Positions 51,962 to 61,261 of a stretch of 64,000 nt of DNA are shown piece after piece; position 1 is the first letter of the stretch, and the number at the start of each line of letters is the position of its first letter. Both the position numbers and the translations under genes were made by a program. Under the pieces are notes generated by a model. It was not told the origin of the DNA. It made no database searches and was given only the letters and a program-made list of their open reading frames with translations. Source of the stretch: Erysipelotrichaceae bacterium (GTDB lineage: Bacteria; Bacillota_I; Bacilli_A; Erysipelotrichales; Erysipelotrichaceae); the NCBI GenBank assembly GCA_017428765.1, contig JAFRQF010000012.1, positions 1 to 64,000 of the forward strand. The letters run 5' to 3'.

Positions 51962-53754
51962 TGAAAGACTATCAGCTGAAATACATCGAAAATCTGAAAA
52001 GGATCTTTGCCTGCAAAGAAGTCTTTTCCAAACCCAAAGATGAATTCGAAGTCTGGTATCGCAATTCTCTCAAGGCAAGGGATGAGATCCTTTCCCTGAA
52101 AGAAGAAAACGACACGATACTCAAGGAAGAACTTTTCCCCATACTCGATGACATCTACGGCGCAAGCGAGGAAGAGCTGGCAGACCTCGAGGAATTTGCG
52201 GATGCCCTGATGGACTGGAAGACCAACCTCGACAACGGCGTCTACGTCATCATACACGAAGCACTGCTTCGCATGTACAGAGTCGCCAGGAACCCTTCCC
52301 GCATCATCAAGGAGCTCTATAAGCTCGGCATGGGCTATTACTACCAGGACCTCGCCTATCGCGGCTGCAGGCATCCCAAAGCCCATCAGCTGAGCTTTGA
52401 AAATGAGATGCTGTTTACGGAAGCGGCATCCTACTTCCGTTACTTCCCGACCATCGAAAACGACGAGACGAGAGCTTACATCATACGTTCCATGGCCAAC
52501 ATCTCGATCTCTTCCAACGACCGGAGAAAGCGTCTTTCTTCTTCGATCAGAGTCCTCAATATCGTCACCGATCCCTACTACCGGAACATGGCGCCTTCCC
52601 TTCCCTGGAAGAGGTATGAAAGAGCGACCTACCAGCAGATCTCGGCGACCCGTTCCACTTTATCAAAAGGCGACTTCACCAACGAAGAGCTCTCTTTGAT
52701 CATGGAAGCCTGTTCGATCATCTTCGAACCGGAGAAAGACAACGACAACCCCAACATCCGCTGGCTGTGGCCGTATTATGAGATGGAACTCAACCTCGGT
52801 CTGGCTGATCTGAAGACCACCTTATCCAGGATGGAGAAACTGATCATGAATATGAACTTTGACCAGTACGATGAGTCGGGTCTTTATGCCAACGTACAGC
52901 TTCCGATCTACTACGGAAGACTTCTGAAAGAAAATCCTCAGCTTCTGGAAAAAGAAAGGTATACCGCTTTCTTGAAAGAAGCTTACGACAAGATGATGAA
53001 GACGCTCATGACCATGCCGAGCGAAAACATGGACGAGTACTTCTCCTACATCTTCTCGCTGCTGGCAAACTCGTATTTCGAAACGCAAGGCGTGACCTCT
53101 TATTTCGAGATAATGAAAAAGCTCATCAGCCGCTTTACCGGCGAATACTACATCAAAGCCAGAAGGACCGGCGAGATACTGACCCTTCTTTGTCAGAACA
53201 TCCTGAAAAACGATCCGTCCTTTTTCGACGAACTGCCTATCCTGAAGGATAAAAAAGACAAAGAAAAAGCCATCGAAACGTTCGCCTCGGACTGCGGCCT
53301 CTTCTATGATTTCGGACTGATCCCGATGAACCTGGAAAAGAACCTTCTGACAAGACGTCTGTTCGAACGGGAAGATGAGATCTATACCTTACATACCGAC
53401 ATCGGCTATCACTGTCTGAAGGAAAGAGAATCCACCAAACGTTTTGCGGATATCGCCCTAGGACATCACCGTGACTATGACGAGAACGGCGGCTATCCGG
53501 AAGAATACGTCCGCATCGAATCCCCGTACCGCAGGATGTGCGATCTGATCGCCATAGTCTCCTACTTGATAGAGCACTTTGAAAAAGACATCGATGCCGT
53601 ATGCGATGACATATTGAATAAGTCGAGGACTTCCTTCTCTCCGATCATCGCTTCCTATCTGGAAGATAAGCAGTTAAGAAAACAGCTCTATGAGATACTG
53701 ACCGGTGAAAGGAAACAGTACTACAAAGAGCTCTATGAACAGCTTGTGAACTGA
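51961..53754 (+). CDS. Large helical protein ending in a degenerate HD-GYP-like domain
   Basis: 597 residues, no signal or membrane segment. Residues about 1-440 are helical without a recognised family (TPR-like spacing in places). The C-terminal part aligns by eye to an HD-GYP domain: 443-454 SDCGLFYDFGLIP (canonical 'LLHDIGKIGIP', with the HD histidine replaced by Y449 and the aspartate kept as D450), 477-486 LHTDIGYHCL (canonical 'HPEIGYEIL', H478), 502-513 HHRDYDENGGYP (canonical 'HHERWDGSGYP') and '...YRRMCDLIAIVSYLIEH' (canonical 'ARILAVADVYDAL'). Coupled by TGATG to the hybrid histidine kinase, so it is the probable output. Lost HD histidine makes c-di-GMP hydrolysis doubtful; it may act as a binding or pseudo-enzyme domain. 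Confidence 0.7.
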   Translation: MKDYQLKYIENLKRIFACKEVFSKPKDEFEVWYRNSLKARDEILSLKEENDTILKEELFPILDDIYGASEEELADLEEFADALMDWKTNLDNGVYVIIHEALLRMYRVARNPSRIIKELYKLGMGYYYQDLAYRGCRHPKAHQLSFENEMLFTEAASYFRYFPTIENDETRAYIIRSMANISISSNDRRKRLSSSIRVLNIVTDPYYRNMAPSLPWKRYERATYQQISATRSTLSKGDFTNEELSLIMEACSIIFEPEKDNDNPNIRWLWPYYEMELNLGLADLKTTLSRMEKLIMNMNFDQYDESGLYANVQLPIYYGRLLKENPQLLEKERYTAFLKEAYDKMMKTLMTMPSENMDEYFSYIFSLLANSYFETQGVTSYFEIMKKLISRFTGEYYIKARRTGEILTLLCQNILKNDPSFFDELPILKDKKDKEKAIETFASDCGLFYDFGLIPMNLEKNLLTRRLFEREDEIYTLHTDIGYHCLKERESTKRFADIALGHHRDYDENGGYPEEYVRIESPYRRMCDLIAIVSYLIEHFEKDIDAVCDDILNKSRTSFSPIIASYLEDKQLRKQLYEILTGERKQYYKELYEQLVN

Positions 53755-53778
53755 AAAGACGCCGAAGCGTCTTTTTTA
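53754..53778. terminator. Bidirectional terminator
   Basis: AAAGACGC, CGAA, GCGTCTTT, flanked by T on both readings; separates the kinase operon from the convergent YitT gene. Confidence 0.85.
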
Positions 53779-54645
53779 ATCCAATGGTTTCTGATAGTAG
53801 TTGCCGTAGACGTTGAGCGTATTGCGCGTCTCGATGAAAGCCTTGGGATCGCCTTGTAAGGCATACTTGACGACCTCCGTGGTCTGGAAGGCATTGACGA
53901 CCGTATACAGCATCGTCTCATCATCCCCTCTGTAGGCACCCTTGGCCTGGATCTTCGTGATGCCGTGTCTTACGTTTTTCAGGATGCTGTCGATGACTTC
54001 ATCCGGCTTCTTGGTGACGATGATGATCGCCTGGTGGGTATAGCGCTTATGCCTCTTGGAGACGATCATGTTGGATGCGTACTGGAAGATGATCGAATAG
54101 GCTGCAACCTGCCAGCTGTACAGCATCCCCGCAATGAAGATCAAAGCGGAGTTGAAGGCAAAGACATAGTCCCACATCGAACGGTGGTACTTGTTGGAAT
54201 AATAGATCGAAAGAAAGTCCGTTCCTCCGCTCGATGCGCCATTAGTCAAAGCGATCGATACGCCAAAACCGGAGATCACGCCGCCGAATAAGGCGATCAG
54301 CAAGGGATCGTCCAGGATATGATAGGCCGGTAAGAACGAAGAAAAGACAGATACCAGCGTCGTCTGTAAGACGGAGAATATCGTAAAGAGCTTTCCTATA
54401 TGCCGGTAGACGATGGCTGCCAGGATCACATTGACCAGCATATACAGATAGAAGAACGGCAGGCTGATGCCAAAGAAATCCTGCAGGATATCTGAGACCA
54501 GTCTCGACAATCCGGAGATGCCGGAAGGATAGATCCCGGCCGGTACGGAAAATGAAGTTAAGGCAAACGCCTGAAAAGCCGCCGATACGGTCACGGCTGC
54601 TGCCATCTGTAACAGTTGTTTCTTATTGCTTAATAAATTGCTCAT
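53776..54645 (-). CDS. YitT family membrane protein with DUF2179 domain
   Basis: 289 residues from an ATG that overlaps the rarA stop (ATGA); an ATG nine codons further upstream is possible. Five membrane helices in the first 190 residues ('FALTSFSVPAGIYPSGISGLSRLVSDILQ', 'VSIALTNGASSGGTDFLSIYYSNKYHRS'), then a cytosolic DUF2179 domain ('AIIIVTKKPDEVIDSILKNVRHGITKIQAKGAYRGDDETMLYTVV'). Transport function for the family is proposed but not settled. Co-transcribed with rarA. Confidence 0.9.
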   Translation of the reverse strand: MSNLLSNKKQLLQMAAAVTVSAAFQAFALTSFSVPAGIYPSGISGLSRLVSDILQDFFGISLPFFYLYMLVNVILAAIVYRHIGKLFTIFSVLQTTLVSVFSSFLPAYHILDDPLLIALFGGVISGFGVSIALTNGASSGGTDFLSIYYSNKYHRSMWDYVFAFNSALIFIAGMLYSWQVAAYSIIFQYASNMIVSKRHKRYTHQAIIIVTKKPDEVIDSILKNVRHGITKIQAKGAYRGDDETMLYTVVNAFQTTEVVKYALQGDPKAFIETRNTLNVYGNYYQKPLD

Positions 54646-55973
54646 TTTTGGTTTCTTTTGTTTTTCTTCCATTCCTTGATCTGTGCCAGCCTCTCGGAGA
54701 CCTGTCTTTCAAGACCCTGGTCGGCCGGAACATAGTATTCTCTGTCCTTCAAAGACTCGGGCAGGCAGACCATATCGGTCAGCCGCTCCGCCGTGTCGTG
54801 GGCATACTGATAACCCTTGCCGTAGTCGAGCTCCTTCATGAGTCTGGTAGGTGCGTTTCGTATGACAAGAGGTACCGGTTCATCGATCATCTCGATCGCA
54901 TCCTTTTTCGCCATCATGTAGGCCACATCGACCGCGTTGGATTTGGGTGCCACCGACATGTAGATGACCGCTTCCGCCAGGGCATCGGTACACTCCGGCA
55001 TGCCTATGTAGTGGCAGGCATCATAGGCACTCACCGCCAGCTGCAGGGCTCTTGGGTCGGCGATGCCGATATCTTCCGAGGCAAAGCGGATCACCCGTCT
55101 TGCCACATAGAGGGGATCTTCCCCCGCTTCCAGCATCCTCGCCAGCCAGTAGACGGCGGCATCCGGATCGGAATTGCGCATCGATTTATGCAAGGCGGAG
55201 ATGATGTTGTAATGTTCTTCGCCCTTCTTGTCGTATAGGAAGGATTTCTTCGACGTGATCTCTTCGATGATGTCCCTGTCAACTTTGATCGTATCGCCTT
55301 TCTCTTCGCCGTTGAGCACCGCCATCTCCAGCGTGGACAGTGCCATGCGGGCATCCCCGTTGCAGAAATTGGCGATGAAGGAATAGGACGCATCATCGAT
55401 CTCAATCTTTTTGCCATTGAAGGCACGCGGATCTTTGATCGCACGCTTGAGCAGTTCTTCGATCTCTTCCGGCTCGAGCTGTTTGAGCACGAAGACCTTG
55501 CATCGTGACAGCAAGGCGCCGTTGACCTCGAAGGAAGGATTTTCCGTCGTCGCACCGATCAAAATGATCGCACCCTTCTCCACAAAAGGCAGAAAGGCAT
55601 CCTGCTGAGCCTTGTTGAAGCGATGGATCTCATCGACAAAAACGATGGTCCGATGTCCCAGAGCCGTATCTTCTTCCGCCTTCTTCATGACTTCCTTGAT
55701 CTCTTTGATCCCGGAAGTGACGGCCGAGAAGTTGATGAACGAAGCTTTGGTGTGTCTGGCGATCACACTGGCCAGAGTCGTCTTGCCCACACCGGGCGGA
55801 CCCCAGAAGATGAGGGATGGGACCTGGTCATTCTCCACCATACGGCGCAAGACCTTGCCCGGACCGATCAGATGCTTCTGACCGATGATCTCATCAAGGC
55901 TCTGCGGCCTGAGTCTGGCAGCCAATGGTTCATTCATCGGATCGTAAAATAATGATCTTTCCTCCATCCTCAC
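54642..55973 (-). CDS. rarA: Replication-associated recombination protein A (MgsA/WRNIP1 family AAA+ ATPase)
   Basis: 443 residues. 'PLAARLRPQSLDEIIGQKHLIG' opening, Walker A GPPGVGKTT, Walker B 'IVFVDEIHRFNKAQQD', sensor 'IILIGATTENPSF', arginine finger 'LLSRCKVF', and the C-terminal tetramerisation domain 'YWLARMLEAGEDPLYVARRVIRFASEDIGIADP'. Acts at stalled replication forks. RBS AAGGAGTGAGG. Its TGA overlaps the start of a YitT gene. Confidence 0.95.
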   Translation of the reverse strand: MRMEERSLFYDPMNEPLAARLRPQSLDEIIGQKHLIGPGKVLRRMVENDQVPSLIFWGPPGVGKTTLASVIARHTKASFINFSAVTSGIKEIKEVMKKAEEDTALGHRTIVFVDEIHRFNKAQQDAFLPFVEKGAIILIGATTENPSFEVNGALLSRCKVFVLKQLEPEEIEELLKRAIKDPRAFNGKKIEIDDASYSFIANFCNGDARMALSTLEMAVLNGEEKGDTIKVDRDIIEEITSKKSFLYDKKGEEHYNIISALHKSMRNSDPDAAVYWLARMLEAGEDPLYVARRVIRFASEDIGIADPRALQLAVSAYDACHYIGMPECTDALAEAVIYMSVAPKSNAVDVAYMMAKKDAIEMIDEPVPLVIRNAPTRLMKELDYGKGYQYAHDTAERLTDMVCLPESLKDREYYVPADQGLERQVSERLAQIKEWKKNKRNQK

Positions 55974-56013
55974 TCCTTTAATTCACGTACATTATTAATT
56001 GTATAATAGAACT

Positions 56014-57789
56014 GTGAAATTGAAACAGAGCTTCAGGCAGAACTATCTTCCATATGTCCGCTCCGTCTACGACATCTCAAGATTTCAGATATGCAACGGC
56101 ATGATCATCTGGGCGATGTCTTTTCTGCTGCGCCAGATCGCAATGATCCTGATCCGTTCGACGGGCAGAGTCGCCATTTCGACCGGTGATTTCAGTTTCC
56201 TTTTCACGACCTGGCAGGGACCGCTTCTTCTGTTCATCGGCTTAAGTGTCCTGTTCGTCTATCTGGCCTTCGATCTCAATTCGATGATCATCTTTTCCGA
56301 CAGTATACTCAAGGGCGAACCGAAGCTCTTTGAATCTTTGAAACAGGGTTTTCTGTCCATCCGCAAGTTCTTTACACCGGACGGCATCGGCATCGTCATG
56401 TATATCGCACTGGTCGCTCCGATCGTCGGCTTCGGTTTTACGATCTCGCTGACCGATTCGCTCTATCTGCCGAATTTCATCTCTTCAGTCATCGATTCCA
56501 CCCCGTTATATTCGATCATCTACTACGTCCTGACGATCATATTCATCCTGCTTGGCATCATCCATATCTTCATTCTGCACGGCATCCTTCTTGGTGATCT
56601 TCCTTCCTATAAGGCAGACGATCAGTCCAGGAAGATCATGAAGGACAACTATAAAGACTTCTTTAAAAACAATCTCTATTTTCTTTTGCGGGCCTTGGCC
56701 GTATGTGCCGGCATCGTCGTGATCTTCGGTCTCATTCCGGGGATCATAGCCACGATGTTTGTCTCGGATGAACTGCGTTTGAAGACCACAGGCTACTTCA
56801 TCCTGTTTACGATGCTGTTCGCCATGCTGGTATCGACCTCGTATTTCCATTCCTTCTACATGCTGGACATCACAAGGCTCTACTACCGCTATACGGGAAA
56901 GGATGACAGCTTCCGTCCCGCAAAAACGAAACGATTCGTATTGCTCAGACTCGTTTTCATTGCCGGAGTGCTGGCAGGCCTGTACTGGGCGGCCTTCTTT
57001 GTCTCGACGCAGTTCGATCAGGTGTTCACCACCAAAGTGACCACCGGCATCATCGCTCACCGGGCAGGGGGAACGGAAGCTCCGGAAAACACCGTCGCCG
57101 GCATCGAAAAAGCCATCGCACTTGGCGCCTATGGTGCCGAGATCGACATACAGAGGACCAAAGACGGCTACTATATCATCAACCATGACGGCAACTTCAC
57201 AAGACTTTGTTCCAACAAAGCCAGACCGGAAGAACTGACTCTCGACGAAGTCAGAGATCTCGTGATCAGAGATCCTTTGTTCCCGGATCAGGAAGAAGAT
57301 GTCGCAACATTTGAAGAGATGCTGGACGCATCCAAAGACAGGATCGTCCTCTTCGTCGAACTCAAGGGAAACACCGCCGACCAGCAGATGGGCGATGATG
57401 CGGTACGTATGATCAAGGAAAGAGGCATGGAGAAACAATGTGTCCTGATCTCTTTGAAGTACTCTCTGATCGACTACATCGAACGCAACTATCCGGAAAT
57501 GGAAACGGCTTATCTGACCTTCGCAAGTTTCGGTGACACGGCAAAACTCAACTGCGATTACCTGGGGCTGGAAGAAGAAGCCTGCAATTCCAACACGATC
57601 GACGCGATCCATGATTCCGGCAGGAAGGTCCTGGTATGGACACCGAATTCCGTTTCCTCCCAGCGCAAGTTCCTGAATTCAAAAGCCGACTACATCATCA
57701 CCGACAATATCTCGCAAGCCAACGAACAGATAAAATCATTGAATGAGCGTCAGGATTACGAAGTGATCCTCGACTGGATATTCGACTAA
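56014..57789 (+). CDS. Membrane glycerophosphodiester phosphodiesterase (GPDP membrane domain + GDPD)
   Basis: About 591 residues if the GTG at 56014 is used. The first about 330 residues form a helical membrane domain of the GPDPase_memb type; the C-terminal about 240 are the GDPD TIM barrel: 'IIAHRAGGTEAPENTVAGIEKAIALGAYGAEIDIQRTKDGYYIINHDGNFTRLC', with the catalytic H, E and D, H pairs, and 'VFVELKGN'. It cleaves glycerophosphodiesters to glycerol 3-phosphate and alcohol, possibly lipoteichoic acid or lysophospholipid pieces. Start: TATAAT at 56002-56007 sits 7 bases before the GTG and no RBS is present, so a leaderless mRNA or a later start is possible. RBS of the next gene lies immediately behind. 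Confidence 0.8.
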   Translation: MKLKQSFRQNYLPYVRSVYDISRFQICNGMIIWAMSFLLRQIAMILIRSTGRVAISTGDFSFLFTTWQGPLLLFIGLSVLFVYLAFDLNSMIIFSDSILKGEPKLFESLKQGFLSIRKFFTPDGIGIVMYIALVAPIVGFGFTISLTDSLYLPNFISSVIDSTPLYSIIYYVLTIIFILLGIIHIFILHGILLGDLPSYKADDQSRKIMKDNYKDFFKNNLYFLLRALAVCAGIVVIFGLIPGIIATMFVSDELRLKTTGYFILFTMLFAMLVSTSYFHSFYMLDITRLYYRYTGKDDSFRPAKTKRFVLLRLVFIAGVLAGLYWAAFFVSTQFDQVFTTKVTTGIIAHRAGGTEAPENTVAGIEKAIALGAYGAEIDIQRTKDGYYIINHDGNFTRLCSNKARPEELTLDEVRDLVIRDPLFPDQEEDVATFEEMLDASKDRIVLFVELKGNTADQQMGDDAVRMIKERGMEKQCVLISLKYSLIDYIERNYPEMETAYLTFASFGDTAKLNCDYLGLEEEACNSNTIDAIHDSGRKVLVWTPNSVSSQRKFLNSKADYIITDNISQANEQIKSLNERQDYEVILDWIFD

Positions 57790-57802
57790 GAAAGGAGTAC
57801 TT

Positions 57803-58624
57803 ATGAATCAGACTTATCTCAGATGCAAGGAAGCAGCTGACTTCATCCAGACGAAGATGGATGCATCCGGTGCCATCGGTCTTGTATTGGGCTCGGGCCT
57901 TGGCGAACTGGGCGATGAGCTCGAAGATCCGATCATCGTCGACTACGCCGACATCCCGCACTTCCCGAAGACCACCGTACCGGGTCACAAAGGAAGGCTC
58001 GTCTTAGGAAAACTGAACGGCGCCAAAGTCTTATGCATGCAGGGACGCTTCCACTTCTACGAAGGACACGATATGAAGACCGTCGCCATGCCGACAAGAG
58101 TCATGAAGCTTTTAGGCGTAAAAGCCCTCATCCTGACCAACGCGGCCGGCGGCTGCAACAAGACGTTCAAGCCGGGTACTCTCATGTTCATCGACGACTT
58201 CATCAACTACATGGGCGACAATCCGCTCTATGGCGAGAACATCGAAGAATTCGGACCGCGCTTCCCGGATATGACCAAAGCCCTCGATAAGGAATATACC
58301 GACTTAGGCATGAAAGTCGCCAGAGACCTTGGCATCGACATCCGCAGAGGTGTCTACATGGGCTTTAGGGGTCCCAACTATGAAACACCGGCAGAGATCC
58401 GCTTTGCCCAGATCATCGGTGCCGATGCCGTAGGCATGTCCACCGTTCCGGAGATCCTGGCGGCAAGACATTGCGGACTTCGCTGCATCGCCATCTCCTG
58501 TATCACCAACATGGCTGCCGGCATGACCGGCGAAGAGCTTTCCCACAAGGAAGTCCAGGAAACGGCTGACAGGGTCAAGGACCAGTTCAAGGAACTCATC
58601 CGTCAGCTGGCCGCAAAGATGTAA
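57803..58624 (+). CDS. Purine-nucleoside phosphorylase (trimeric PNP-I type)
   Basis: 273 residues. 'GLVLGSGLGELGDEL' phosphate-binding loop, 'GHKGRLVLGKLNGAKVLCMQGRFHFYEGHDMKTV', 'ILTNAAGGCN', 'YMGFRGPNYETPAEIRF', and the base-contacting 'GADAVGMSTVPEILAARHCG' are all as in PunA/PupG. It phosphorolyses guanosine and inosine in the cytosol. RBS AAAGGAG, 13 bases after the GDPD gene, so the two are co-transcribed. Purine salvage continues with xpt at 63.2 kb. Confidence 0.95.
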   Translation: MNQTYLRCKEAADFIQTKMDASGAIGLVLGSGLGELGDELEDPIIVDYADIPHFPKTTVPGHKGRLVLGKLNGAKVLCMQGRFHFYEGHDMKTVAMPTRVMKLLGVKALILTNAAGGCNKTFKPGTLMFIDDFINYMGDNPLYGENIEEFGPRFPDMTKALDKEYTDLGMKVARDLGIDIRRGVYMGFRGPNYETPAEIRFAQIIGADAVGMSTVPEILAARHCGLRCIAISCITNMAAGMTGEELSHKEVQETADRVKDQFKELIRQLAAKM

Positions 58625-58639
58625 TTCGACAAAACAAAA

Positions 58640-58684
58640 AAAACGAAGCATTCTTTGTTACGCATAGTGTGCTTCGTTTTTTTA
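58640..58684 (+). terminator. Terminator after PNP
   Basis: AAACGAAGCA (58641-58650) and TGCTTCGTTT (58670-58679), T7. Confidence 0.85.
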
Positions 58685-58705
58685 TACAAACTTTTTTGAA
58701 ACAGG

Positions 58706-59377
58706 TCACTCCTGTCCTCTTGTCATCAGGAATATTCCATAATCTTCTTCGGACATATACAGTTCCCCGTAAACATATTCCCTTCCTTCATAAGCATAGT
58801 ATTCACCGATCCACAAGACGCAGTCGTTGCCGATCAGTTTGAGGCAGCCATCTTCCGGCACGCCTTCAAAAGGCTGATAGCCGACATCCTGATCGCTTTC
58901 CTCATAGACCGCATAGCCATCGCTCGCAAGTCTTGGATGCAAGGTCACAACGATGATCTCCCGGTCATAGTCGATCACAAGATCCGCATAGCCGAGCTCA
59001 TCGAAATATGTGCTGTCCGTTGAAGGATCTTCACCGATCTGCAGCCGGTATTTCCAGGGACCGTCCATGTACCGTATCTGCGGCCAGAAGGCACCTTCCG
59101 GGATCCCGTTTTGTAAGATATCGGCATAAAAATCAAAATCCTCATAACGCAGATCACCTGAAGTGTTCTGCTGTCCGGTCACGACCGGATGGCTCCGGGT
59201 TATCTGCGCATGGTCTTCAGCGCCTGAGAGTGTCTTATCAAAAACGCTTTCCTCAGGCTCGATGATCTCTATCGTTTTTCCTTCGATCGGTTTCTCCTGA
59301 CCCGTCTCTTCTTTCAAAGAGGAAGCACAGGCGCTGATACACAAAAGCAACAGGACAAGTAAAATAATACGTTTCAT
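58706..59377 (-). CDS. Lipoprotein of unknown function
   Basis: 223 residues. Signal peptide with lipobox ISAC (Cys about 17), then an acidic linker and a compact domain rich in Tyr/Trp/Asp ('GPWKYRLQIGEDPSTDS', 'CVLWIGEYYAYEGREYVYGELYM'). No family recognised. Lies 4 bases downstream of another small lipoprotein gene; together a two-gene unit. Confidence 0.75.
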   Translation of the reverse strand: MKRIILLVLLLLCISACASSLKEETGQEKPIEGKTIEIIEPEESVFDKTLSGAEDHAQITRSHPVVTGQQNTSGDLRYEDFDFYADILQNGIPEGAFWPQIRYMDGPWKYRLQIGEDPSTDSTYFDELGYADLVIDYDREIIVVTLHPRLASDGYAVYEESDQDVGYQPFEGVPEDGCLKLIGNDCVLWIGEYYAYEGREYVYGELYMSEEDYGIFLMTRGQE

Positions 59378-59381
59378 TGTT

Positions 59382-59906
59382 TTACTCCTTTACAAACATG
59401 ATCTGGATATACTTTCCATCCTTTTCAAACACAAGCGGGATCCGATCTTCCTTCACGGTTTCCGTGCTTACGGAAACGCTCTTGCCGTCTTGCGAAACAA
59501 GGCCGACAGGAAAGACCCCGGAATAACCGTCCGCAAGTTCGATCTTCAATTCATGCGCCGCATCATAGCGTACGGGTTTCGAGCCAAGCGGAGGCAGGTC
59601 ACCGGAAAGAAAGACATAGGTCCCTTCATAGTCTCCTTCTGCCAGTTCAAAAAGCGCACACAGATCCCCTTTCAACGACAGAACAATTTTCTTCCCGTCC
59701 CCGCCAAAAGCCATAGAACTGTTCTCATATACGAAGACGCCGTCATGCGGATCCGGCGCAGGACCATCCGGTTCATAAGGCCGGTTGCCGCTGTCTTTCA
59801 TGCAGGAAGTCAGACCAAACAAAAAGATGCACAGCAGGAAAATGACACATGACTTGCGTTTCTTTTTCCCTGCCATACTGATGGATACAAAGACAGGTCT
59901 TTTCAC
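59382..59906 (-). CDS. Small lipoprotein of unknown function
   Basis: 174 residues with a GTG start and the RBS AAGGAG. The N-terminal stretch MKRPVFVSISMAGKKKRKS is basic, then a hydrophobic core and lipobox LTSC (Cys about 35): a long signal peptide. The mature part has Pro/Asp linker and an Ig-like beta domain ('KKIVLSLKGDLCALFELAEGDYEGTYVFLSGDLPPLG'). Unknown function; operon with the lipoprotein gene downstream. Confidence 0.7.
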   Translation of the reverse strand: MKRPVFVSISMAGKKKRKSCVIFLLCIFLFGLTSCMKDSGNRPYEPDGPAPDPHDGVFVYENSSMAFGGDGKKIVLSLKGDLCALFELAEGDYEGTYVFLSGDLPPLGSKPVRYDAAHELKIELADGYSGVFPVGLVSQDGKSVSVSTETVKEDRIPLVFEKDGKYIQIMFVKE

Positions 59907-60027
59907 CGTTTCTCCTTTCCGGATGAAGCAGTCAGAAAAACAGCTTTCCTTTTGATTTTTAATGATTGAGCGAAACTTGTTATCTACGGTCTCATTATAT
60001 CGACCTTTTCCGTTTTTGCCTAGATAT

Positions 60028-60062
60028 ACTAAAAAAGCTGCCGGCTTACAGCTGACAGCTTG
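60028..60062 (-). terminator. Terminator after the DUF3048 gene
   Basis: AAGCTG.C pairs with G.CAGCTT around a 13-base loop, then T6 on the minus strand. Confidence 0.65.
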
Positions 60063-60066
60063 TCGT

Positions 60067-61221
60067 TTAACTGATCTGAATATTTCCGCCGAGATTCTGT
60101 GAGATCCAGGCGATGTAGGTCTTTCCGCGGTTGAGGGCGATGACCTCTCCCTTGCTGTTTTTGATCACCAGCTTTCCTTTGACCACTTCCCAGCTGATGT
60201 CTTCGACCGTGCCCTGCGTCGCATACTTTCCTTCCCCGGAGATCATCTGATAGTTGCAATAGGAGAAGTAGGCACCCGGCTTGGTGATGTATTCGGTATA
60301 GTCGTATAAGACTAAGATGTTCTTTCTTGTCAGATCGTTTTCAAAGTCATCGGTATGATATAACTGATCTGTCTTGTTGTATTTCCAGTGCTTGACCCAG
60401 CTGCGATCGGAGATCGTGATGACCATCTCGTTACATGGCGTATCACTTACCGTCGTTGCTTCATCGGTGAATTCGAATGAGGTGAAATTGTCATTGTTTC
60501 TTTCCGTGCGGTAGCCGTATTCTTCGATCGCCTGCGGAAGCTTGTCGGTATAGACGACACCGGTATGTTCGATCGCGACATCTCTTGTCCGGTCACGTCC
60601 GAAAAGCTGCACATAGCCGCGGTACTGCAGCTGGTTGATGTTGTCGACGCCGTCTCTGGCGATGACGTCACTTGCCCCGATGTAGGAACCTGCCGAATCG
60701 CTCTGTCCCCAGTGGACATAGATCGCATCGAAGAGTTCCGAGAACCTGACATAAGGCGGACGGGCGCTGCGCATCGGACCGATCTGTTCCGGCAGAGATG
60801 TAAAGTCGGCAAAGAGCCACATCGTCCTCGTAATGCCGCCCTCGACCTCTCCTTCCAGGATGATGTCCGGCGCATAGTTCTTGTCGTTCATGCCCCATTG
60901 CGGACGGGCAGGCGGTGTGTTTTCCACCATGAAGGCGACAGGACGCTTGCCGATCGCACTTTCTTTCATCTTCAGTCCGGTCAGAGGATTCCTCGTACGT
61001 CTGTCTTCTTCCGCCAGGCGCTTGGCTTCTTCCGCCGCAAGTCTCGCCGCTTCCTTTTCGGCAGCGATCCTTTCCGCTTCTTCCTTGGCCCGCAAGGCCG
61101 CTTCCTCTTCCGCCCTTTGGATGCGTTCCTTTTTGATCACATCCGCCAGGACCAGTGAAGATGCACAAAGAAGTACCAGTAATACAGCAATGCTCAGTTT
61201 CTTTACAGTGGTCTTTTTCAT
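60067..61221 (-). CDS. DUF3048 (YerB-like) exported protein
   Basis: 384 residues from the ATG at 61221. An N-terminal signal/anchor helix (about 6-25) is followed by an Ala/Glu-rich coiled coil (about 28-68, AEEEAALRAKEEAERIAAEK). Then the DUF3048 pair: 'NPLTGLKMKESAIGKRPVAFMVENTPPARPQWGMNDKNYAPDIILEGEVEGGITRTMWLF', 'IGPMRSARPPYV', 'AIYVHWGQSDSAGSYIG' and the C-terminal domain 'PGAYFSYCNYQMISGEGKYATQGTVEDISWEVVKGKLVI'. YerB-like lipoproteins are cell-surface proteins of unknown role. The RBS is weak. Confidence 0.85.
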   Translation of the reverse strand: MKKTTVKKLSIAVLLVLLCASSLVLADVIKKERIQRAEEEAALRAKEEAERIAAEKEAARLAAEEAKRLAEEDRRTRNPLTGLKMKESAIGKRPVAFMVENTPPARPQWGMNDKNYAPDIILEGEVEGGITRTMWLFADFTSLPEQIGPMRSARPPYVRFSELFDAIYVHWGQSDSAGSYIGASDVIARDGVDNINQLQYRGYVQLFGRDRTRDVAIEHTGVVYTDKLPQAIEEYGYRTERNNDNFTSFEFTDEATTVSDTPCNEMVITISDRSWVKHWKYNKTDQLYHTDDFENDLTRKNILVLYDYTEYITKPGAYFSYCNYQMISGEGKYATQGTVEDISWEVVKGKLVIKNSKGEVIALNRGKTYIAWISQNLGGNIQIS

Positions 61222-61261
61222 AAGCCGTTCTCTATTTTTAATTCTATAACAAACAAAACTC

